Assembly (NCBI GenBank): GCA_026014845.1
Contig: JAOZHM010000240.1
Coordinates: 1-8,434 of the forward strand
From: Candidatus Bathyarchaeota archaeon
GTDB lineage: Archaea; Thermoproteota; Bathyarchaeia; Bathyarchaeales; Bathycorpusculaceae
Direction of reading: 5' to 3'
DNA length: 8,434 bases
Each line of letters begins with the position of its first letter. Within the stretch, counting starts at the first letter, position 1. Shown piece by piece: positions 1 to 5,869 of this stretch. The notes below the pieces were generated by a model. That model worked only from the letters and a program-made list of their open reading frames with translations, was not told the origin of the DNA and searched no databases. The translations under genes and the position numbers were made by a program.

Positions 1-366
1 ATTAGTATTGCCTTAAGCTCAGCTTTTCGCAGAGTAGACACATCGATAACTGGCCCAAAAAGGGCGTGCATCGAAATCATTTCAGACGTTTTACTACAAC
101 ACCGCGCCGTTCAAACCAGAAGATGGCTAACCGGACTTATTCCACAATTGAAGGCAAAAGGTTTTACCACTTTGGCGGTAATGAACCCCCAGATGCATTC
201 TCCGCAAGAAGTTCATGCAATTCTAGGTTTATTTGAAGGAGAGATCAACATCTACGAGAAAGAATCAGAAAAGGGCTTAGAAAAATCTCTGAAGATCAGG
301 AAAATGTACAATCAAAGATATCTTGAGAGCAAATTGCCTCTGAGAAAGGAAAAACTGAAGACATGA
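1..366 (+). CDS. KaiC/RAD55-like ATPase, C-terminal part (5' end outside the window)
   Basis: The frame is open from the first base to the TGA at 364-366, giving at least 121 residues, so the true start lies upstream. The segment reads as the C-terminal third of a RecA-fold KaiC/RAD55-like ATPase. A predicted strand/helix stretch (KRACIEIISDVLLQHRAVQ) is followed by KGFTTLAVMNPQMHSPQEV, then FEGEINIYEKESEKGLEK, and a basic tail with IRKMYNQRYLESKLPL. In archaeal KaiC-like proteins this region holds the last core strands and the 'FDG-x-I-x-I-x-E' strand before a charged C-terminus. The Walker A and B motifs would be upstream, so ATPase activity cannot be judged here. It converges on a second KaiC-like gene 85 bp downstream. 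Family assignment rests on remembered similarity only and is moderately sure. An internal TTG at 148 is not needed as a start. Confidence 0.65.
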   Translation: MSIALSSAFRRVDTSITGPKRACIEIISDVLLQHRAVQTRRWLTGLIPQLKAKGFTTLAVMNPQMHSPQEVHAILGLFEGEINIYEKESEKGLEKSLKIRKMYNQRYLESKLPLRKEKLKT

Positions 367-449
367 AAGAAATAGTTGGAAGGCTAAACCCTAGAATTTG
401 TCCTACATTAACAGACAGTACACGTAAGGCTTTGGCATGGTTTAAATGA
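363..449 (+). CDS. Possible 28-residue ORF coupled to the upstream gene
   Basis: An ATG at 363 overlaps the TGA of the preceding gene as ATGA and opens 28 codons, ending at TGA 447-449, two bases before the stop codon of the convergent KaiC-like gene. The peptide (start MKEIVGRLNPRICPT, end KALAWFK) resembles nothing I recognise. An AGGA lies too far upstream to be a good ribosome binding site, so translation would depend on re-initiation. It fills the gap between two convergent genes almost exactly, which is suggestive. A chance ORF of this length is also quite possible. Confidence 0.22.
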   Translation: MKEIVGRLNPRICPTLTDSTRKALAWFK

Positions 450-451
450 GC

Positions 452-1210
452 TTACTTTTCCCCGAATAACGGCATATTAGGAAAGATCTCAACGCCATTC
501 TGATCTATTGAATATGGAACAAGGCTCGGATTGACCTTGGCTTCTCTCATCTTTTCAACTTGTATTGCTCTCGTCGTAGTTCCTCCTGAAAACAGAGTTT
601 GCATCATAATAACGCCGTGAACCAGAAACTCTTCTTCCAATACATTTCGTTCAAGACCCAAGTATCCCAGTTCAGTGGTCACAAGACTGGTAACTCCTAA
701 ATCCGCCAGTGACTCGATCAAATCCACAACTGCGGTCCTTCGTTCTATAGGATCTGGAAATCGGAACGTAAGTGCTGCTAAAGTGTCCACTGCAACCCTT
801 TTCGCATTAACTTGCTGGATTTTTGCTTGTAAATCTTCGATTAGTCTATCGATAGACAGTTGCTTGCCGCGTAAGCTGCGAGCCTCTTCTTTGTACAGCT
901 CCTCTTTCAGCATAGCCACTCGGGACATTCGCGTGGCATTTACGAAAGCAAATTTTCTCTCCTCCTCTGCTTTTCGAAAATCCCATCCGAATTTTTGCAT
1001 CTCAGTGTAAAAGTGATCCTTGCTTTCGTCTAGGCTCACGAAGACTCCGTTTTCTTGATTTTCATAAATTCCTTTGTACAAGAATTGGCTGCACATGATG
1101 GTCTTGCCCGTGCCTGGTCCCCCGATGACCAAGATCACTCTCCCTTCAGGAAGACCACCGTCAACCAGCTCGTCTAAGCCGTTAATTCCAGTAGCAATCC
1201 TTTTGGACAA
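452..1210 (-). CDS. Single-domain KaiC/RAD55-like RecA-superfamily ATPase
   Basis: This is a complete 252-residue ATPase, the usual size for an archaeal single-domain KaiC-like protein. The N-terminus (RIATGINGLDELVDGGLPEG) is the typical KaiC opening. Walker A is GGPGTGKT at residues 30-37. The strand VFVSLDES (residues 57-63) occupies the place of the KaiC catalytic 'FEE' pair, with D61-E62 instead of Glu-Glu. Walker B is RVAVD with D142. Residues 95-135 form a charged, probably helical insert. The C-terminus has the strand TTTRAIQVEKMREAK and the usual PYSID-x-x-GVEIFP ending. Such proteins are cytosolic and are thought to work as ATP-driven switches or signalling partners; the partner is unknown. 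TTG at 1210 is chosen as the start because AAGGTGAG lies 7 nt upstream; the nearby ATG (1214-1212) is out of frame. It is transcribed divergently from the solenoid gene. Confidence 0.92.
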   Translation of the reverse strand: MSKRIATGINGLDELVDGGLPEGRVILVIGGPGTGKTIMCSQFLYKGIYENQENGVFVSLDESKDHFYTEMQKFGWDFRKAEEERKFAFVNATRMSRVAMLKEELYKEEARSLRGKQLSIDRLIEDLQAKIQQVNAKRVAVDTLAALTFRFPDPIERRTAVVDLIESLADLGVTSLVTTELGYLGLERNVLEEEFLVHGVIMMQTLFSGGTTTRAIQVEKMREAKVNPSLVPYSIDQNGVEIFPNMPLFGEK

Positions 1211-1217
1211 TCATATC

Positions 1218-1225
1218 TCACCTTT
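1218..1225 (-). promoter_or_regulatory. Ribosome binding site of the KaiC-like gene
   Basis: On the minus strand this reads AAGGTGAG, a close match to the archaeal anti-Shine-Dalgarno complement GGAGGTGA. It is 7 nt from the TTG at 1210 and decides that start against the out-of-frame ATG next to it. Confidence 0.7.
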
Positions 1226-1248
1226 TGATCTTAGGTACTCTTCTGTGA

Positions 1249-1257
1249 ATATTTATA
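1249..1257 (-). promoter_or_regulatory. Candidate TATA box for the KaiC-like gene
   Basis: On the minus strand this reads TATAAATAT, a good archaeal box A. It is 39-47 nt before the start codon, placing transcription start near 1226 and leaving a short leader that contains the ribosome binding site. A weaker alternative (CTTATAGAT, around 1292-1300) lies further upstream. Confidence 0.55.
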
Positions 1258-1262
1258 CCTTA

Positions 1263-1272
1263 TGCATATGCA
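1263..1272. promoter_or_regulatory. 10-bp perfect palindrome next to the KaiC-like TATA box
   Basis: TGCATATGCA is identical on both strands and lies 5 bp upstream of the minus-strand TATA box, at the edge of the BRE position. A dimeric repressor or activator could bind here. Operator function is inference from position and symmetry only. Confidence 0.3.
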
Positions 1273-1384
1273 GCCCATGCTTATCTATAAGTTTTTGCAG
1301 ATACTTTACAAGCAAAAGAATAGCGCGCGTATGAAGGAACACACATGATATAGTAACAAATTGTGACTACAAGACGTGAGTTTC

Positions 1385-1393
1385 CTTTTTAAG
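1385..1393 (+). promoter_or_regulatory. Candidate TATA box for the solenoid gene
   Basis: CTTTTTAAG resembles a weak archaeal box A and sits 40-48 nt before the TTG at 1433, the same spacing as the divergent KaiC-like promoter. Transcription would start near 1415, just before the ribosome binding site. Confidence 0.4.
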
Positions 1394-1418
1394 CCCCCAT
1401 AACACAGATTCCTACGTC

Positions 1419-1425
1419 GGAGGGG
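1419..1425 (+). promoter_or_regulatory. Ribosome binding site of the solenoid gene
   Basis: GGAGGGG contains the GGAGG core and ends 7 nt before TTG 1433. There is no in-frame ATG nearby, so this site fixes the TTG start. Confidence 0.65.
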
Positions 1426-1432
1426 TTAAGTA

Positions 1433-2653
1433 TTGAACAGGAAAATATCTGTTCCTTCAAGAAGCAAGACAACATTAGACCTTGTTGAAGGAGACTTACT
1501 AGTAGGAAGGCGCGCAGTTATCGATGGAACAGGAACACCGCCCACAGTGAAGATTTCTGGCACAGTTCACTGTGAAGGAGACAACACATTTGAGTGCAAT
1601 CTCTCAGCAGAAAACCTAGAAGCCGAAGACGACGTAACAGTTCATGGAGACTTGGAAATAGAAAACGATGTTAAAGTGGAGGATGGTCGTCTAGAAGTTT
1701 ACGGGAAAATGACAGCAAAACGCGTGGACGTAGATGCGGCTTTGTATGTGACCAAGGATTTAGCGGTTGAGAAAGTTGACGTCGGCGGAAGCCTAAAAGT
1801 TGATGGGAATGTAAAGGCTGAAGACATAGATGTAGGCGGAAGCTTCAAAGCCAGAGGAGAAGTAGAGACGGAGAAAATAGACGTGGGAGGAAGCGTTTCA
1901 ATCGAATCTCAAGTGGACATCGCAAGGTTGGATGTGGGAGGCGCGGCAAGAGTTGGAGGCGGGAAAATTCGCGAAGTAGATGTAGGCGGAAGCTTCGAAT
2001 CAGAGGGCCAGTTAGAATTTGAACAAATCGATGTAGGCGGAGTCGTTCGACTCGCCGGGAAAAGTAAGGGTGGCGATATAGATGTTGGAGGCTCATTTAG
2101 AGTCGAAGGAGACTTGGAGTTCAAAGACATCGAAGTGGGAGGCAAAGTAGAGATAGCTGGATGTTGCGAAGGCTGTGAAATCGATGTCGGAGGCAAAGTC
2201 AAAGCAAGCAAGTCGCTAAAGCTTTCAGGAAATCTCGAAGTCGGAGGCAAAGTAGAAGTCGACGAGGAAGTTTCAGCAAAAAACATCGAAGTAGGCGGAG
2301 TATTACGCTCAAGAAAAGCCACTGCAGAAGACCGCGTAGAAGTTGGCGGTTCAATAATTAGTGTAGAAGGCGTCACAGCACATTTTGTTGAGATAGGAAG
2401 AAGAGGCAAAGTCCTTGGACCTATAAGGGCAGATCAAGTTATCATTGGTAGAGATGCACATGCAGAGGACATTTACGGCAAGAAAGTTGTACTCAGAAGC
2501 GGAGCACACGCAGAAAATGTTTACGGTGAAAACATTACCATTGAATCCCACTGTCACATAAGCGGCGAAGTACAGTATACTGGCGAATTAACAATGAACG
2601 AACATATTTCATTGGCCAAGGCACCGCAAAAAGTAGACAAGCTCCCCTTCTAA
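1433..2653 (+). CDS. Long bactofilin-like beta-solenoid protein (polymer-forming type)
   Basis: The 406-residue protein has no signal peptide or membrane segment, so it is probably cytoplasmic. Residues 1-15 are a short polar head. Residues 16-114 already look like irregular beta rungs (SGTVHCEGD, VTVHGDLEIENDVKVED). From residue 115 the sequence runs as rungs of 17 residues, each opening with [ILV]-[DE]-V-G-G, at 115, 132, 149, 166, 182, 199, 216, 233, 250, 268, 285 and 302. Degenerate rungs follow at 319 (VEIGR), 336 (VIIGR) and 352 (VVLRS). Alternating hydrophobic and charged residues with conserved glycines at the turn point to a beta-helix. Bactofilins have the same style of short rungs, but their core is about 110 residues, so this solenoid is much longer. 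One rung carries CCEGC (244-248). The start is TTG with a strong ribosome binding site. The TAA overlaps the stop of the convergent PhoU-type gene. A scaffold or filament role is inference; a cell-surface role seems less likely without a signal peptide. Confidence 0.85.
   Translation: MNRKISVPSRSKTTLDLVEGDLLVGRRAVIDGTGTPPTVKISGTVHCEGDNTFECNLSAENLEAEDDVTVHGDLEIENDVKVEDGRLEVYGKMTAKRVDVDAALYVTKDLAVEKVDVGGSLKVDGNVKAEDIDVGGSFKARGEVETEKIDVGGSVSIESQVDIARLDVGGAARVGGGKIREVDVGGSFESEGQLEFEQIDVGGVVRLAGKSKGGDIDVGGSFRVEGDLEFKDIEVGGKVEIAGCCEGCEIDVGGKVKASKSLKLSGNLEVGGKVEVDEEVSAKNIEVGGVLRSRKATAEDRVEVGGSIISVEGVTAHFVEIGRRGKVLGPIRADQVIIGRDAHAEDIYGKKVVLRSGAHAENVYGENITIESHCHISGEVQYTGELTMNEHISLAKAPQKVDKLPF
1724..2485 (+). 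repeat. In-frame tandem repeats coding for 17-residue solenoid rungs
   Basis: Residues 98-351 of the solenoid protein are encoded by units of about 51 bp, with occasional 48- or 54-bp units (16 or 18 residues). The DNA is mostly diverged, but identical 20-mers occur at 1827-1846 and 1977-1996 (TAGATGTAGGCGGAAGCTTC). These are 150 bp, or three rungs, apart, which suggests a recent block duplication or conversion. The repeats are part of a coding sequence and are not an array of spacers. Confidence 0.85.
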
Positions 2654-3633
2654 ATTTCTTTAGGCATCACCAGATCCGCTATGTCCACACTATGTTCATA
2701 AATCTGCCTTAAAATAGAAGCCACAGCTAAAATCTGCGGTACAACATCAAGCGCCTGAGTCCTGGCACCCTTCTCAATACTAGCGATTTTTTTCTCCAAG
2801 TTTCCTCGCAGATCTCGCACACCTTCAGCCAGACCTATATCACCCGTGAAAAAGGCTTTTAATGCACTCTCGTGAGCCCCAAAACAAGCCGTGTGAAATT
2901 CTACAAAGAGCTTCTTTAAATCTTCAGTCATTTTCGTGCCCTTTAACTCAACTGTTTTTAGTGCCGCTCGCACACACTCATCACCGATTGTCTCCACCAA
3001 ACTTGCTGCTAGACGGTAATCTAGACACTCAATCGGGCGAATGCCAAGCTTCTCGCTTAAACTTGGATTTTGAGTTATGGTGCGTAAGATACGAACTAGA
3101 AGGAAGTAAAGCCTGTTAACCTCTTCGTCGCGGGCTATAACGCTCTTCGCTAAATGCATGTCTCCGCCCACAAGGGCGTTAACCACATCACGGTGCATAC
3201 CAGCAGCGATAGCATAACCTCTGCGAAGAATCTTTTCAGGCGGAAACCCTGAAGGATCCAGCAAACATTGCAAAATAATGCCCGAATAATCCTCCTCAAC
3301 AATTTCTAATCCTATCAAACGACTAGCAGTCTTCTTAACGATGTCTCGCGTCTCAAAGCTAATACGTTTCTTCGCCTCAATACGAATTATGTCAAAGCCA
3401 AGGAGGTACTTTCCTACGATTTCACGGCTTAAATATGCCCCAGGCCTTAAAGTGATAGTTTGGGGAGAAGGCTCAACACCGTACTTGGGGTCGATAAGAA
3501 GCTTGCCATCCCTAGTTTCGTTAATGAACACTATGGTCCCGCGCTGCAAACCGTGTTGTACAGCCCAAGCCTTAGGCACGGTGACAAAAAATGTGCCACC
3601 GGGAGTGCGTTGAACCTTGCGCATCTCACTCAT
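2650..3633 (-). CDS. AbrB-PhoU fusion regulator (archaeal PhoU-type)
   Basis: This is a 327-residue protein of two parts. Residues 5-50 form an AbrB/SpoVT-like swapped-hairpin DNA-binding domain: VQRTPGGTFFVTVPKAWA, then GLQRGTIVFI and DGKLLIDP. Residues 95-327 are helical with two PhoU-like halves. The acidic helix ARDEEVNRLYF (167-177) and the final IYEHSVDIADLV (311-322) sit where PhoU proteins carry their E/D-x-x-x-D metal-binding helices. Archaeal proteins of this build are annotated as phosphate uptake regulators, and they probably bind DNA and sense a metal or phosphate-related signal. No pst transporter or phosphate gene lies within the window, so the target is unknown. ATG 3633 is supported by GGTGAT four bases upstream. 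The TAG shares bases with the TAA of the convergent solenoid gene. Confidence 0.85.
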   Translation of the reverse strand: MSEMRKVQRTPGGTFFVTVPKAWAVQHGLQRGTIVFINETRDGKLLIDPKYGVEPSPQTITLRPGAYLSREIVGKYLLGFDIIRIEAKKRISFETRDIVKKTASRLIGLEIVEEDYSGIILQCLLDPSGFPPEKILRRGYAIAAGMHRDVVNALVGGDMHLAKSVIARDEEVNRLYFLLVRILRTITQNPSLSEKLGIRPIECLDYRLAASLVETIGDECVRAALKTVELKGTKMTEDLKKLFVEFHTACFGAHESALKAFFTGDIGLAEGVRDLRGNLEKKIASIEKGARTQALDVVPQILAVASILRQIYEHSVDIADLVMPKEI

Positions 3634-3637
3634 TCAC

Positions 3638-3643
3638 ATCACC
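3638..3643 (-). promoter_or_regulatory. Ribosome binding site of the AbrB-PhoU gene
   Basis: On the minus strand GGTGAT matches the archaeal Shine-Dalgarno consensus exactly, 4 nt before ATG 3633. It supports this start over the second methionine at codon 4. Confidence 0.65.
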
Positions 3644-3670
3644 ATGTCAATATGAGTATGAAACATCTAA

Positions 3671-3678
3671 CATATTAA
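3671..3678 (-). promoter_or_regulatory. Candidate TATA box for the AbrB-PhoU gene
   Basis: The minus strand reads TTAATATG, 38-45 nt before the start codon, the same spacing seen for the KaiC-like, solenoid and cdc6 genes. The match to box A is modest. Confidence 0.35.
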
Positions 3679-3699
3679 CACATCCAAACAAAAACCCAA

Positions 3700-3707
3700 T
3701 ATATAAA
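3700..3707 (+). promoter_or_regulatory. Candidate TATA box for the DUF429-DP1 operon
   Basis: TATATAAA is the best box A match in the window. Its centre is about 26 bp before TTG 3729, so transcription would begin at or next to that codon and give a leaderless message. It lies in the 86-95 bp divergent gap shared with the AbrB-PhoU gene. Confidence 0.6.
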
Positions 3708-3728
3708 TCTAAAGCGTGAGTGCTAACA

Positions 3729-4316
3729 TTGAAAGGCAAAGTTATAATCGGTATAGACCTGGCTGGAAAACCGAAAAACCCCACAGGATGGGCACTGTGG
3801 AAAAACAAAAAAGTGGAAACGAGCCTAATTCACACAAACAAAGAAATATTAGAGGGCATCGCACACAGCGCCCCAAATATTATAGCGCTTGACGCACCCT
3901 TTAGCCTTCCAAAAAAGGGAATTCTTAGAATAGCAGATAGAGAAATGATAAGGAGAGGGTATCGTGTCTTTCCGCCATGTCTTTCAGCGATGAAAACACT
4001 AACGCTCAGAGCCAGGAAACTAATCAAGTTGATGGCGAAAAAGGGATACAAAACAATAGAGGTGCACCCTACCTCTACACGTAAAGCATTAAACATGTCA
4101 TTGAAAGACTGGCGAAAGATTCAAACAACCCTAGAAACCATAGGTTTAGAAAGGGACCTCAAACTGCGTGCCCTTAAGTCTCATGAAATTGACGCTGTAA
4201 CAGCCGCTTTAACAGCATACCTCTATACGAAAAACCAAGCAGAAGCCATAGGGAATGGAGAAGAAGGCTACATAATTATCCCTAAAAAACAGGATTGGAG
4301 AACTCTTCAAATATGA
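3729..4316 (+). CDS. DUF429 protein, predicted RNase H-fold nuclease
   Basis: This is a 195-residue protein of the DUF429 family, classed as predicted RNase H-fold nucleases on structural grounds; its substrate is not established. Strand 1 holds VIIGIDLAG with D10, followed by the family's PTGWALW. Strand 4 holds IIALDAPFSLP with D55. RGYRVFPP and the conserved IEVHPTSTRKAL with E111 follow, then the late acidic group SHEIDAVTAAL with E153 and D155. These acidic residues are the likely metal ligands. An alternative GTG at 3720 adds three residues (198 in all). TTG 3729 is preferred because the strong TATA box would place the transcript start there, although a weak GTGAG at 3716-3720 would serve TTG 3729 on a leadered message. 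The TGA overlaps the ATG of DP1 as ATGA, so the two are co-transcribed and probably translationally coupled. Confidence 0.85.
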   Translation: MKGKVIIGIDLAGKPKNPTGWALWKNKKVETSLIHTNKEILEGIAHSAPNIIALDAPFSLPKKGILRIADREMIRRGYRVFPPCLSAMKTLTLRARKLIKLMAKKGYKTIEVHPTSTRKALNMSLKDWRKIQTTLETIGLERDLKLRALKSHEIDAVTAALTAYLYTKNQAEAIGNGEEGYIIIPKKQDWRTLQI

Positions 4317-5869
4317 CTGAAACCGAAAAACTGCAAAAAGCCGTCGAATTAACAATCGAGGCAGGATACCAACTCAACAAAGAAGCCTTTGACTTCCTAA
4401 GCCTAGTATCCGGAACGGAAGATCTAGCGGAACTCATGAGCAAAGCAATACAAAAGATAGAGACTTTGAAGAAAAAGCCATTGTTTATTGGCAGAAGTTT
4501 GCTGGAAGAGCTTGTGAAGGGGACGGAGCCAACAAAAGAAAATCTCACCCAATCATTGGAAAAACCACTCCAAACGTTACCAGAGTTGCAAATAACAGAA
4601 GGAAAAAAATCTTTCCGTCCTTACGCAAAGGAGGTTGAAGCAAACCTCAAAATAATTGACGATCCAAGCAGCAAACTAAACTCAAGCGGAACAATCGAAC
4701 GCTATCTGGAATATTTCCGAGACCGGTTCAAACGAATAGAAAGACTGCTGAGGCAAAGAATAGACGTTAGAAGCGCTACGTCAGTTTTGGATGCATTAAA
4801 AGCTCCAGCAAACGCAAAGCTCAAAATAATCGCCATGATAACAAACAAGAGGGAATCAAAAAAGAGGATAATTTTAACCATTGAGGATTTGCGTGCAAGC
4901 GGCACAGTGCTTGTTCCCCAAAACGCCCCTGAGCGGCTCTTGAAGAAGGCATCCTCGCTTTTGCTTGACCAGGTTGTCTGCTTAGGCGTTATAAAAACAA
5001 GAAGCAATCTTCTTATTGCAGAAGACATAATCCTGCCTGACGTAGCCCAAAGGTCCCAACATAAAGCCCCAATCCCTGTTTATGCGGCACTCACCTCAGA
5101 CATGCATACTGGTAGCACAAAATTTCAGAGAGAAGCATTCAACCGTTTCGTATTGTGGCTTAACGGCAAATATGGAAATGAAAAAATGAAGAAGACAGCA
5201 AGCCACGTGAAGTACGTTTTGATAGCAGGAGACATCGTTGATGGAGTAGGCATTTATCCCAACCAGATTAAAGAGTTGGCGGTCACAGAAGTTTATGAGC
5301 AATATAAATTGGCTGCGAAGTTCATTGAGCAAATTCCAGATTATATAGAAGTGGTAATTATACCTGGAAACCATGACGCCTCAAGAAAAGCATTGCCGCA
5401 ACCAGCCATCTCAAACAAATTCTTAGAGCCACTGCAAGAATCAAGAAAAGTTTATTCCCTTGGAAACCCATGTCTCTTAAGTCTCCACAATGTAGAAGTA
5501 CTACTATATCATGGCCGCAGCTTAGAAGACATCGTTTCAACGGTTCCCGGAATGAATTATGAACACCCAGAAAAAGCTATGACCTTGTTATTGAAGAGTC
5601 GCCATCTTGCACCTGTATATGGTGGAAAAACACCTTTGTCACCCGAAAACAGGGACTTTCTGGTCATCGAGCATGTTCCAGACATTTTCCAGTCTGGACA
5701 CATACACAAACTTGAATACTGTAACTATCGTGGGGTCTTAGTTGTAAACTCGGGGTGTTGGCAAGAACAGACAGATTATATGCGCAGACATGGGGTTGTT
5801 CCAACACCTGGAAGGGTTCCGGTGGTAAACCTCCAAACGTTAGAGACTACAGTCATTCCATTTAGTTAG
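4313..5869 (+). CDS. polB: DNA polymerase D small subunit DP1 (3'-5' exonuclease)
   Basis: DP1 pairs with the large catalytic subunit DP2 to form the archaeal replicative polymerase PolD and supplies its proofreading 3'-5' exonuclease. At 518 residues it is of normal size. Residues 1-60 are helical, 80-135 look like a linker, and about 140-245 fit the OB-fold domain. The C-terminal half is a calcineurin/Mre11-like phosphodiesterase with all motifs present: SDMH (D263, H265), AGDIVD (D307, D310), PGNHDA (N353, H354, D355), LYHGRS (H400) and SGHIH (H463, H465), ending in VNSGCWQEQTDYM. An active nuclease is therefore expected. ATG 4313 is chosen because it forms an ATGA overlap with the DUF429 stop; TTG 4295 in frame would add six residues. 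The DP2 gene is not in the window. The stop shares bases with the convergent DUF99 gene. The symbol polB is the usual archaeal name for this subunit and must not be confused with B-family polymerase. Confidence 0.96.
   Translation: MTETEKLQKAVELTIEAGYQLNKEAFDFLSLVSGTEDLAELMSKAIQKIETLKKKPLFIGRSLLEELVKGTEPTKENLTQSLEKPLQTLPELQITEGKKSFRPYAKEVEANLKIIDDPSSKLNSSGTIERYLEYFRDRFKRIERLLRQRIDVRSATSVLDALKAPANAKLKIIAMITNKRESKKRIILTIEDLRASGTVLVPQNAPERLLKKASSLLLDQVVCLGVIKTRSNLLIAEDIILPDVAQRSQHKAPIPVYAALTSDMHTGSTKFQREAFNRFVLWLNGKYGNEKMKKTASHVKYVLIAGDIVDGVGIYPNQIKELAVTEVYEQYKLAAKFIEQIPDYIEVVIIPGNHDASRKALPQPAISNKFLEPLQESRKVYSLGNPCLLSLHNVEVLLYHGRSLEDIVSTVPGMNYEHPEKAMTLLLKSRHLAPVYGGKTPLSPENRDFLVIEHVPDIFQSGHIHKLEYCNYRGVLVVNSGCWQEQTDYMRRHGVVPTPGRVPVVNLQTLETTVIPFS

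Noticed and set aside
675..1010. 111-codon open frame antisense to the KaiC-like gene
   Set aside because: The minus-strand frame has full KaiC motifs. This frame has a serine-rich composition typical of an antisense shadow.
1724..2350. Regular direct repeats that might suggest a CRISPR array
   Set aside because: The units are in-frame codons without conserved repeat and variable spacer segments, and the period matches a protein rung of 17 residues.
1909..2409. 166-codon open frame on the minus strand opposite the solenoid gene
   Set aside because: It is the antisense shadow of the 17-residue repeats: its Pro/Thr-rich repeats (PPTS) are just the complement of the VGG codons. No ribosome binding site or family resemblance.
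4702..5028. 108-codon open frame antisense to DP1
   Set aside because: It lies wholly inside a strongly supported gene and has no recognisable domain or start signal.
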